DNA from: Streptomyces durocortorensis
GTDB taxonomy: Bacteria > Actinomycetota > Actinomycetes > Streptomycetales > Streptomycetaceae
DNA: 64,000 bases
Reading direction: 5' to 3'
Assembly (NCBI RefSeq): GCF_031760065.1
Contig: NZ_CP134500.1
Coordinates: 1,426,001-1,490,000 of the forward strand
The position numbers were made by a program, and so were the translations under genes. Shown one piece after another: positions 20,797 through 28,660 of the stretch. The notes beneath the pieces were generated by a model that searched no databases, had not been told where the DNA came from, and worked only from the letters and a program-made list of their open reading frames with translations. Within the stretch, counting starts at the first letter, position 1. Each line of letters starts with the position of its first letter.

Positions 20797-22236
20797 CTAC
20801 TTCGGGCTGTCGTCCTCGCCGATGTGGTGGACGCGGACCAGGTTCGTGGAGCCCGCCACACCGGGCGGGGAGCCGGCCGTGATCACCACGGTGTCGCCCT
20901 TCGCGCAGCGGCCGATGCGCAGGAGTTCCTCGTCGACCTGGGCGACCATCGCGTCCGTGGAGTCGACCTTCGGGCCGAGGAAGGTCTCGACGCCCCAGGT
21001 GAGGTTGAGCTGGGCGCGGGTGGCTTCGTCGGGGGTGAAGGCGAGGAGGGGGATGGGTGAGCGGTAGCGGGAGAGGCGTTTGACCGTGTCGCCGCTCTGG
21101 GTGAAGGCGACGAGGAACTTGGCGCCGAGGAAGTCGCCCATCTCGGCGGCGGCCCTGGCTACCGCGCCGCCCTGGGTGCGGGGCTTGTTGCGTTCGGTGA
21201 GGGGCGGGAGGCCCTTGGCGAGGATGTCCTGCTCTGCCGCTTCGACGATGCGGGACATGGTGCGTACGGTCTCGATGGGGTATTTGCCGACGCTGGTCTC
21301 GCCGGAGAGCATCACCGCGTCGGTGCCGTCGATGATCGCGTTGGCGACGTCGGAGGCTTCGGCGCGGGTGGGGCGGGAGTTGTCGATCATCGAGTCGAGC
21401 ATCTGGGTGGCGACGATGACCGGTTTGGCGTTGCGCTTGGCGAGTTTGATGGCGCGCTTCTGGACGATCGGGACTTGTTCGAGGGGCATTTCGACGCCGA
21501 GGTCGCCGCGGGCGACCATGATGCCGTCGAAGGCGGCGACGATGTCGTCGATGTTCTCGACGGCTTGGGGTTTTTCGACCTTGGCGATGACGGGGAGGCG
21601 GCGGCCTTCTTCGTCCATGATGCGGTGGACGTCGTCGATGTCGTGGCCGGTGCGGACGAAGGAGAGGGCGATGATGTCCGCTCCGGTGCGCAGGGCCCAG
21701 CGGAGGTCGTCGATGTCCTTTTCGGAGAGGGCGGGGACGGAGACGGCGACTCCGGGGAGGTTGAGTCCCTTGTGGTCGGAGACCATGCCGCCTTCGATGA
21801 CGGTGGTGTGGACGCGGGGGCCGTCGACGTCGGTGACTTCGAGGGTGACGCGGCCGTCGTCGACGAGGATGCGTTCGCCGGTGGTGACGTCGGCGGCGAG
21901 GCCGTTGTAGGTGGTGGAGCAGATGTCGCCGTTGCCTTCGTTTTGGAGGGGTTCGACGGTGATGGTGAAGGTGTCGCCGCGTTCAAGGAGTACGGGGCCT
22001 TCGCGGAAGCGTCCGAGGCGGATCTTCGGGCCTTGAAGGTCGGCGAGGATGCCGACGCTGCGGCCGGTTTCCTCGGACGCCTTGCGCAGGTGGTGGTAGC
22101 GCTCTTCGTGTTCGGCGTAGGTGCCGTGGCTCAGGTTGAAGCGGGCGATGTCCATTCCCGCTTCGAGCAGGGCTTTGATCTGGTCGTATGTGTCGGTTGA
22201 GGGTCCCAGGGTACAAACGATTTTCGCTCGGCGCAT
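20797..22236 (-). CDS. pyk: Pyruvate kinase
   Basis: A 479-residue glycolytic enzyme converting phosphoenolpyruvate and ADP to pyruvate and ATP. The N-terminus RRAKIVCTLGPSTDTYDQI, the substrate block ARFNLSHGTYAEH, LADLQGPKIRLG, the active-site VIAKVEKPQAVENID, the metal-site MVARGDLGVEMPLEQVP and VATQMLDSMIDNSRPTRAE all match the family. The C-terminal allosteric domain is present. Streptomyces usually has two pyk genes; which paralogue this is cannot be read from sequence alone. It converges closely (6 bp) on the LAGLIDADG gene. A 16-bp palindrome lies 18 bp upstream of the ATG. Confidence 0.96.
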   Translation of the reverse strand: MRRAKIVCTLGPSTDTYDQIKALLEAGMDIARFNLSHGTYAEHEERYHHLRKASEETGRSVGILADLQGPKIRLGRFREGPVLLERGDTFTITVEPLQNEGNGDICSTTYNGLAADVTTGERILVDDGRVTLEVTDVDGPRVHTTVIEGGMVSDHKGLNLPGVAVSVPALSEKDIDDLRWALRTGADIIALSFVRTGHDIDDVHRIMDEEGRRLPVIAKVEKPQAVENIDDIVAAFDGIMVARGDLGVEMPLEQVPIVQKRAIKLAKRNAKPVIVATQMLDSMIDNSRPTRAEASDVANAIIDGTDAVMLSGETSVGKYPIETVRTMSRIVEAAEQDILAKGLPPLTERNKPRTQGGAVARAAAEMGDFLGAKFLVAFTQSGDTVKRLSRYRSPIPLLAFTPDEATRAQLNLTWGVETFLGPKVDSTDAMVAQVDEELLRIGRCAKGDTVVITAGSPPGVAGSTNLVRVHHIGEDDSPK

Positions 22237-22253
22237 ACGTCGAGCCTAAACCT

Positions 22254-22269
22254 TACCTACGGGTAGGTA
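22254..22269. promoter_or_regulatory. Inverted repeat in the pyk promoter region
   Basis: Arms of seven bases (TACCTAC at 22254-22260 and GTAGGTA at 22263-22269) around two G residues, 18 bp upstream of the pyk start. The position suits an operator; no regulator is identified. Confidence 0.4.
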
Positions 22270-22356
22270 TTTGGCTCCGTGTGACACCTCAACAACCTTT
22301 GAGTGAAGGGTTATTGACAAGTGTTGAATTGTGCGGCGGGGTGCTCTGATGAGCGT

Positions 22357-23076
22357 TTATCCGAGGTCCGGCGGGATGAGGGTGAAGGACGCTTCGACGT
22401 GGGCGTCGACGGTCTGGCGTACGGGTTCGAGGTCGACGGGGGCGGCGTCGGCGGTGGCTTCCGTTCCGGAGCCCCGGAAGGGCATGGCCGTGCCGGCGAA
22501 GGCGGCGCGGGTGAGGTGGCCTCCGGTGTGGGTGCCGGTGTCGCTGAGTTCGAGGAGGGCGCCGAGGCGGGTGTCGAGGGCGTCGGCGTATTCGCGAGCC
22601 CGTTGAAGGGCTTCCTGGACGGCTTGTCGGCGGGCGGCCGCGTGGACGGGGGATGTCGGGCGCAGGGCCCACCAGGGGCCGTCGACGCGGGTGAGGTCGT
22701 GGTCGGCGAGGCGGGTGATGAGTTCACCGAGGGTGGTGAAGTCGTTGAGGGTGACGGTGAGTTGGATGCTGCCGTGGTAGGCGCGGATGCGTTCGGCGCG
22801 GCCGCGGCGGGTGAGTTCGGGGTTGATGGTGAGGGTGCCGGTTTCGAGCTTTTCGATGGCGTCGCCGTAGGTCTTGATGAGGTCGAGGGCGGTGGCGTTG
22901 CGGCGGGTGAGGTCGTCGAGGGTGGTGCGGCGGTCGGTGCCGCGGGCGGTGAGGGTGACGGCGATGTGGGCGGTCTCGGGGTCGACTTCGAGGTGGGCTT
23001 CGCCGCGGACGGTGACGTGGGGGGTGGTGGGGGTGCCGTAGGGGTGGTGGGTGGCGGGGGTGGGGGTTTCGGTCAT
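22357..23076 (-). CDS. SIMPL (DUF541) domain protein
   Basis: A 239-residue protein of the SIMPL/DUF541 family. It contains VTVRGEAHLEVDPETAHIAVT and the later VDAHVEASFTLIPP strand typical of the fold. No clear signal peptide is visible with the ATG at 23074-23076; an upstream in-frame ATG would only add a low-complexity stretch. SIMPL proteins are linked to stress or membrane-associated processes, but the function is not settled. It lies between pyk (same strand, downstream) and the divergent nucleotidase. Confidence 0.8.
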   Translation of the reverse strand: MTETPTPATHHPYGTPTTPHVTVRGEAHLEVDPETAHIAVTLTARGTDRRTTLDDLTRRNATALDLIKTYGDAIEKLETGTLTINPELTRRGRAERIRAYHGSIQLTVTLNDFTTLGELITRLADHDLTRVDGPWWALRPTSPVHAAARRQAVQEALQRAREYADALDTRLGALLELSDTGTHTGGHLTRAAFAGTAMPFRGSGTEATADAAPVDLEPVRQTVDAHVEASFTLIPPDLG

Positions 23077-23214
23077 GCGTTCACTGTGGCACGGGGGGTG
23101 GTGTGTCGTGGTGTGTGGCGTGGTCATCTGATCGAAACCTGCGTGGGGTGTTGTGCGTGGTGGGTGCCGGGTCAGAATCTACGCGCGTTGCCCTACTGAA
23201 TGAGGAGTGAAGAG

Positions 23215-25047
23215 ATGCCGTTGAACCGTAGGACGTTTCTGGGCCGTTCGGCTGCCGCCGGTGCGGGTGTGGCGATGGCGGGCGGTGCGGTCGTGGGCTC
23301 GGCCGGTGCGGCGGAGGCGGCGGAGGCGGGGCGCGGGCACGGGCACGGGCACGGGCGGCCTGCGAAGCGGTACTCGTTCACGGTGATGGGCACGACCGAT
23401 CTGCACGGGAACGTCTTCAACTGGGACTACTTCACGGGCGCGGAGTACGACGACGCCGCCCACAACGACGTCGGTCTGGCGAAGATCTCGACGCTGGTGG
23501 ATCGGGTGCGCCGGGAGAAGGGCGGCCGCAACACCCTGCTGATCGATGCGGGCGACACGATCCAGGGCACGCAGTTGTCGTACTACTACGCGAAGGTCGA
23601 CCCGATCACGGCCCGGCGCGGCCCGGTGCATCCGATGGCGCGGGCGATGAACGCGATCGGCTACGACGCGGCGGCGCTCGGGAATCACGAGTTCAATTAT
23701 GGGATTCCGGTGCTGCGGAAATTCGAGGAGCAGTGTGATTTTCCGCTGTTGGGGGCCAATGCGCTGGATGCGAGGACGTTGCGGCCGGCTTTCGCTCCGT
23801 ATGTCATCAAGCGGATGCACACGCCGTGCGGGCGTGATGTGCGGGTGGCGGTTCTGGGGCTGACGAATCCCGGTATCGCTATCTGGGACAAGGCGCATGT
23901 GGGCGGGAGGATGGTGTTCCCGGGTCTGGAGGAGCAGGCGGCGAAGTGGGTGCCGAAGTTGCGTTCGATGGGTGCTGATGTGGTGATCGTGTCGGCGCAC
24001 TCGGGTTCCTCGGGGACGTCGTCGTACGGGGACCAGTTGCCGTACGTGGAGAATGCCGCGGCCCTGGTGGCGGAGCAGGTTCCGGGGATCGACGCGATCC
24101 TGGTGGGACACGCGCATGTGGAGATCGCCGAGCACTTCGTGACGAACAAGGAGACGGGCAGGCGGGTTGTTCTCTCGGAACCCGCGAAGTGGGGCCAGCG
24201 GCTGACGCTGTTCGACTTCGATCTGGTGTGGGAGAAGGGCCGGTGGGTGGTGGAGAAGGCCGGTTCGCAGGTGCTGAACTCCAACACGGTGCCGGAGGAC
24301 CGGAAGGTGACGTCGCTGCTGCGCGAGGAGCACCGCAAGGTGGTGGCGTACGTCAACCAGGTCATCGGTACGTCGGTGGTGGCGATGTCGACGGCGGACG
24401 CGCCGTGGAAGGACGAGCCGATCATCGATCTGATCAACCAGGTGCAGACGGACACGGTGACGGCGGCGCTGGCGGGTGGGGAGTACGCGGCGCTGCCGGT
24501 GCTGTCGCAGGCCTCGTGCTTCTCGCGTACGGCGGGGATTCCGGCCGGTGATGTGACGATCCGGGATGCGGCGGGGCTGTATCCGTTCGAGAACACGTTG
24601 GAGGCACGTCTGATCACGGGTGCGCAGTTGAAGGAGTACTTGGAGTATTCGGCGCGCTATTACGTGCAGACGCCGGCGGGTGGTCCGGTGGACCCGGCGA
24701 AGCTGACGAACGCGGACGGGATTCCGGACTACAACTATGACGCGGTGTCGGGGGTGACGTACGACATCGATATCGCGAAGCCGGTGGGTTCGCGGGTCGC
24801 GGGGCTGTCCTTCGAGGGGGAGGCGGTCGATCCGGCGGCGCGGTTCGTGTTCGCGGTGAACAACTACCGGGCGAGCGGCGGGGGCGACTTCCCGCATGTG
24901 CCGGGGGCGCGGCAGCTGTGGGCGGATTCGGACGAGATCCGGAACACGATCATCGGGTGGGTGCGGGAGAAGGGGTCGGTGGACCCGGCTTCGTTCGCTT
25001 CGGTGGGGTGGCGGCTGACGCGTGAGGGGGCCCCGGTGTTCCCGTAG
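23215..25047 (+). CDS. Tat-exported 5'-nucleotidase / 2',3'-cyclic phosphodiesterase
   Basis: A 610-residue secreted metallophosphoesterase. The start ATG at 23215 follows GAGGAG and opens with the twin-arginine signal NRRTFLG plus a hydrophobic Ala/Gly stretch (to about residue 35). The metallophosphoesterase domain has TTDLHGNVFNW, DAGDTIQGTQL, LGNHEFNYG, VSAHSG and VGHAHVEIAEH. The C-terminal 5'-nucleotidase substrate-binding domain has YPFENTLEARLITGAQLKEY and AVNNYRASGGGDFPH. Such enzymes scavenge phosphate and nucleosides from extracellular nucleotides. No Pho box was recognised upstream. It is followed by a tandem-repeat region. Confidence 0.93.
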   Translation: MPLNRRTFLGRSAAAGAGVAMAGGAVVGSAGAAEAAEAGRGHGHGHGRPAKRYSFTVMGTTDLHGNVFNWDYFTGAEYDDAAHNDVGLAKISTLVDRVRREKGGRNTLLIDAGDTIQGTQLSYYYAKVDPITARRGPVHPMARAMNAIGYDAAALGNHEFNYGIPVLRKFEEQCDFPLLGANALDARTLRPAFAPYVIKRMHTPCGRDVRVAVLGLTNPGIAIWDKAHVGGRMVFPGLEEQAAKWVPKLRSMGADVVIVSAHSGSSGTSSYGDQLPYVENAAALVAEQVPGIDAILVGHAHVEIAEHFVTNKETGRRVVLSEPAKWGQRLTLFDFDLVWEKGRWVVEKAGSQVLNSNTVPEDRKVTSLLREEHRKVVAYVNQVIGTSVVAMSTADAPWKDEPIIDLINQVQTDTVTAALAGGEYAALPVLSQASCFSRTAGIPAGDVTIRDAAGLYPFENTLEARLITGAQLKEYLEYSARYYVQTPAGGPVDPAKLTNADGIPDYNYDAVSGVTYDIDIAKPVGSRVAGLSFEGEAVDPAARFVFAVNNYRASGGGDFPHVPGARQLWADSDEIRNTIIGWVREKGSVDPASFASVGWRLTREGAPVFP

Positions 25048-25107
25048 CCCGGGCTGCGCGGTGGTGCTTGGCCCGGGGCTCCGAGGGTGGGGTCCCGGGC
25101 CGTTCTG

Positions 25108-25224
25108 TGTCCGGATCGACCGGGTCTGTCTGGGCTGGTTCGGTGTCCGGATCGACCGGGTCTATCGGATCTACCGGATCGACTGGCTCTACCGGATCGA
25201 CCGGATCGGCTAGATCGACTGGCT
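25108..25224. repeat. Tandem repeat block, 36-bp and 18-bp units
   Basis: Two copies beginning tgtccggatcgaccgggtct start 36 bp apart (25108 and 25144). They are followed by three 18-bp units related to ctaccggatcgactggct (25171, 25189, 25207). The array fills the space between the convergent nucleotidase and hydroxylase genes and runs into the last codons of the hydroxylase. Confidence 0.8.
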
Positions 25225-26657
25225 CAGGGGGGTGAGCTCAAGGGCCTGGGCGGGGATTCTCGGCGGTTGGGGGGTGAGGCCGAAGGTGGTGAAGGCGGTG
25301 CGTTCGGGGAGGGGGTAGGGGGTGGCGCCGGTGAGGTTGTTGAGGATGGTGGCGCTGCGCCAGGCGGCGAGTCCGAGGTCGGGGGCGCCGACGCCGTGGG
25401 TGTGGCGTTCGGCGTTCTGTACGTAGACGTGTCCGGTGACGGCGGGGTCGAGGACGAGGCGGTATTGGTCGTCGATGCGGGGGCGGTGGGAGGCGTCGCG
25501 GCGGAGGTAGGGGTCGAGGCCGCCGAGGATGGTGTCGAGGGGTCGTTCGCGGTAGCCGGTGGCGAGGATGACGGCGTCGGTGGTGAGGCGGGAGCGGGTG
25601 CCCTGCTGGGTGTGTTCGAGGTGGAGTTCGACGCGGGTGTTGGCGACCCGGCCCGCGGTGCGGACGCTGACGCCGGGGGTGAGGGTGGCGTCCGGCCAGC
25701 CGCCGTGGAGGGTGCGGCGGTAGAGCTCGTCGTGGATGGCGGCGATGGTGTCGGCGTCGATGCCCTTGTGGAGCTGCCATTGCCGGGGGACGAGTTCGTC
25801 GCGGGCGGATTCGGGGAGGGCGTGGAAGTAGCGGCTGTAGTCGGGAGTGAAGTGTTCCAGGCCGAGTTTGGAATATTCCATGGGGGCGAAGGCCTGGGTA
25901 CGGGCCAGCCAGTGGATCTTCTCGGCGCCTTCGGGGCGGGCGCGCAGGAGGTCGAGGAAGATCTCGGCGCCGGACTGGCCTGATCCGATGACGGTGATGT
26001 GTTCGGCGGCCAGGAGCCGTTCGCGGTGGCGGAGGTAGTCGGCGGAGTGGAGTACGGGGACGGATTCGGCCTGGGCGAGTGGCTTGAGGGGTTCGGGGAC
26101 GAAGGGTTCGGTGCCGATGCCGAGGGCGATGTGGCGGGCGTGGGCGCGGCCGAGGGCTTCGGCTTCGCCGTCGCGGTCGAGTTGGGTGAAGTCGACTTCG
26201 AAGAGGGCGCGTTCGGTGTTCCAGCGGACGGCGTCGACCTGATGGCCGAAGTGGAGGCCGGGGAGTTGTTCGCTGACCCAGCGGCAGTAGGCGTCGTACT
26301 CGGCTCGTTGGATGTGGAAGCGCTCGGCGAAGTAGAAGGGGAAGAGGCGGTCGCGGGTGCGGAGGTAGCTGAGGAAGCTCCAGGGGTTGGCGGGGTCGGC
26401 GAGGGTGACGAGGTCGGCGAGGAAGGGGACTTGGAGACTGGCGCCGTCGAGGAGGAGGCCGGGGTGCCAGTGGAAGGCGGGGCGCTGTTCGTAGAAGGTC
26501 GCGGCGAGGGGGCGGGGGTCGCCGGGGGCGGCGGGGATGTTGTGGGCGAGGGCGGCGAGGGAGAGGTTGAAGGGGCCGATGCCGATGCCGACGAGGTCGT
26601 GTGGCGGGTCGGGTTCGGGGGCGGGCCGGTCGGGGCCGGGGCGGGCCGGTCGGTCAT
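25210..26657 (-). CDS. L-lysine/L-ornithine N-monooxygenase family protein with apparent 5' frameshift
   Basis: An FAD/NADPH-dependent N-hydroxylase of the siderophore type (IucD/DesB/SidA family). The FAD motif is GIGIGPFNLSL, the NADPH motif GSGQSGAEIF and the C-terminal motif AVILATGYRERP. The protein from the FAD motif to the stop is intact (about 450 residues). The anomaly is at the start: the frame holds no usable start codon near the FAD motif, while the ATG overlapping the upstream gene's stop (26655-26657, ATGA) is in the wrong frame. One extra C in the minus-strand C5 run (26617-26621) would join that ATG to the hydroxylase, giving MTDRPAPAPTG then PPPEPDPPHDLVGIGIG. It could be a sequencing error, a real mutation or a -1 frameshift. 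It is probably coupled to the decarboxylase upstream. Confidence 0.78.
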
Positions 26658-28234
26658 CGCGGGGTGTCGCCTTCCGTGGGGTGGTGATGGGGGGTGGCTT
26701 CGTGCGGTGCCAGGTGGGTGGGGGCGGTTGTTGGGTGCGGGGTGGGGTGGGCGGGGGTGATCGTGGGTTCCGGTGAAGCAGGTGGGGTGGGGGCGGCTTC
26801 CGGTGAGGCGGGTTGGGCGGTGGTGGTCGCGGGGTGCGGCGGGGTGGGGGGCTGGGCGAGGAGGCCGGTGGTGGTGGCGGTGACGAGGTCCAGGAGGGTC
26901 TGGAGTTCGCCGGGGGTGGTGTGGGGGTTGAGGAGGGTCGCCTTGAGCCAGAGGCGGCCGTCGGCGTGGGCGCGGCCAAGGACGGCGTGGCCGCGGTTGA
27001 GGAGGGTGCGGCGGACGGTGGCGACGGTGTGATCGTCGGTGCCGGTGGGGCGGAAGAGGACGGTGCTGATGGTGGGGCGGTCGTAGAGGTCGAGCGTCGG
27101 GGTCTTGGTGACGAGGTCTGCGAGGTGGTGGGCGGAGGCGACGGTGCGGTCGATGAGGTCGGCGAGCCCGTCGCGGCCGAGCGCCTGGAGGGTGACGGCG
27201 ATCTTCAGCGCGTCGGGGCGACGGGTGGTGCGCAGGGAGCGGCCGAGGAGGTCGGGGAGGCCTGCCTCGGTGTCGTCGTCGGCGTTGAGGTAGGGGGCGA
27301 GGTGGTGGAGGGGGTCGAGGTGGTGGCGGTCGGGGACGGCGAGGATGCCGGCGGATGCGGGCTGCCAGCCGAGTTTGTGCAGGTCGAGGGTGACGCTGTG
27401 GGCCCGTTCGAGGCCTTGGACGAGGGGGCGGTGGGTGGGGCTGAGGAGGAGGGGCCCGCCGTAGGCGGCGTCGATGTGGAGTTCGGCGCCGTGGGTGGTG
27501 CAGAGGTCGGCGATGGCGTCGAGGGGGTCGATCTCGCCGGTGTCGGTGGTTCCGGCGGTGGCGACGACGAGGAGTGGCCGGTGGAGTTCGGTGAGGGCCT
27601 GGTCGAGTGCGGCGGGGTCCATGGTGCCGGTGGGGGCGGGGACGACGACGGGTTCGGGCAGGCCGAGGAGCCAGGCGGCGCGGGCGACGCTGTGGTGGGC
27701 GTTGGCGGCGCAGACGGTCTGGACGGGGCCGTGGCGTTCGCGGGCGAGGAGCAGGGCGAGCTGGTTGGCCTCGGTGCCGCCGGAGGTGATGACGGCGTCG
27801 GGTGCGGGCGCGTGCGGGTAGACCTCGGCGGCCAGGGCGGTGGTCAGGTCGGCCTCGATGGCCGAGGCGGCGGGGGCCTGGTCCCAGGAGTCCATGGAGG
27901 GGTTGAGGGCGCTGGCGGCGAGGTCGGCTGCGGCGGCGAGCGCGAGGGGCGGGGTGTGGAGGTGGGCGGCGCAGTGTGGGTGGGCGGGGTCCGCGGCGCC
28001 TTCGGCGAGGGCGGTGACGAGGCTGCGCAGGGCGTGCTCGGCGCCGGTGCCCCGGTTGGGGATGAGGGGGTGGGTGGCGCTGCGGGTGCGGGAGGTGACG
28101 GTGTCGGGTCCGCCGGCCGGGAGGGGCCCGCCGCGACGGGCGGCGCCATCGTGGAGAGCGGCCAGGACGGTTTCGACGAGGGGGCGCAGTGCGGCGGGGC
28201 CTGCGGTGCCTCCTGCGAGGGGCGGGGTGGGCAT
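26654..28234 (-). CDS. PLP-dependent group II decarboxylase (diaminobutyrate/lysine/aromatic type)
   Basis: A 526-residue pyridoxal-phosphate decarboxylase. Signatures are NPSMDSWDQAPAASAIE, the ITSGGTEANQLALLLARERH block, LHIDAAYGGP with the cofactor Asp, and the Schiff-base Lys in VTLDLHKLGWQPAS. In siderophore loci such enzymes make cadaverine, putrescine or 1,3-diaminopropane; substrate is not resolved here. The catalytic fold ends about TLLDLVTATTTG, and an extra about 70-residue Pro/Thr/His-rich tail follows. The start is ambiguous: the ATG at 28232-28234 has AAGGA 10 bases upstream; the ATG at 28268-28270 would add 12 residues. The stop overlaps the hydroxylase ATG. Confidence 0.85.
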   Translation of the reverse strand: MPTPPLAGGTAGPAALRPLVETVLAALHDGAARRGGPLPAGGPDTVTSRTRSATHPLIPNRGTGAEHALRSLVTALAEGAADPAHPHCAAHLHTPPLALAAAADLAASALNPSMDSWDQAPAASAIEADLTTALAAEVYPHAPAPDAVITSGGTEANQLALLLARERHGPVQTVCAANAHHSVARAAWLLGLPEPVVVPAPTGTMDPAALDQALTELHRPLLVVATAGTTDTGEIDPLDAIADLCTTHGAELHIDAAYGGPLLLSPTHRPLVQGLERAHSVTLDLHKLGWQPASAGILAVPDRHHLDPLHHLAPYLNADDDTEAGLPDLLGRSLRTTRRPDALKIAVTLQALGRDGLADLIDRTVASAHHLADLVTKTPTLDLYDRPTISTVLFRPTGTDDHTVATVRRTLLNRGHAVLGRAHADGRLWLKATLLNPHTTPGELQTLLDLVTATTTGLLAQPPTPPHPATTTAQPASPEAAPTPPASPEPTITPAHPTPHPTTAPTHLAPHEATPHHHPTEGDTPR

Positions 28235-28270
28235 GGGTGGGGTGGTCCTTCGGAAGCGCGGGGTGGACAT

Positions 28271-28660
28271 GCCAGCTTGTCCCGGGTTTCGGGTGGCGCG
28301 GCCGAAGAGCCCAACGATCTCAACTCGAAAGGGGTACTGGCGACCGGTGTGGCCGGCCGGTGAGGGGGTGGGGTGGTAAGGGTGTGCGGTCGTTGGACGG
28401 CTGTACGGGGTCGGGGGGCGGGTCGGGGCGGGTCGGGTCAGGTCGGGTCGCGCATTGGCCGCGCCTCGGGCCGCACACCTCAGGTCCCGCCGACTCCCTT
28501 GGTCAGGGCAGCCTCTCCACAAATTGCATAATGAGCGAATTGCTAATTTACGCAACTCACTACATGCTGTACGGGTCGTTCCCTCGCCGCCCGCGAGGTG
28601 CGGCCCCGCAGGGCGTTCCCGTCCGCGGTGGTGATGCCCTGCCGAGGAGAGGTCCGAGCC
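28271..28660. promoter_or_regulatory. Divergent intergenic region with A/T-rich imperfect palindrome
   Basis: No gene. The notable part is 28519-28550, strikingly A/T-rich for this genome. AAATT (28521) and AATTT (28545) frame a GAGCGA centre with similar half-sites, and AATTGC recurs at 28522 and 28538. It probably carries the sulP promoter and an operator, possibly for the nearby ArsR protein (inference). I saw no clear iron box for the decarboxylase side. Confidence 0.45.

Noticed and set aside
25224..26657. 477-codon frame starting at the ATGA overlap behind the decarboxylase
   Set aside because: The first dozen codons may be real, but the rest is a Ser/Pro/Thr shadow of the hydroxylase frame; used only as evidence for a frameshift.
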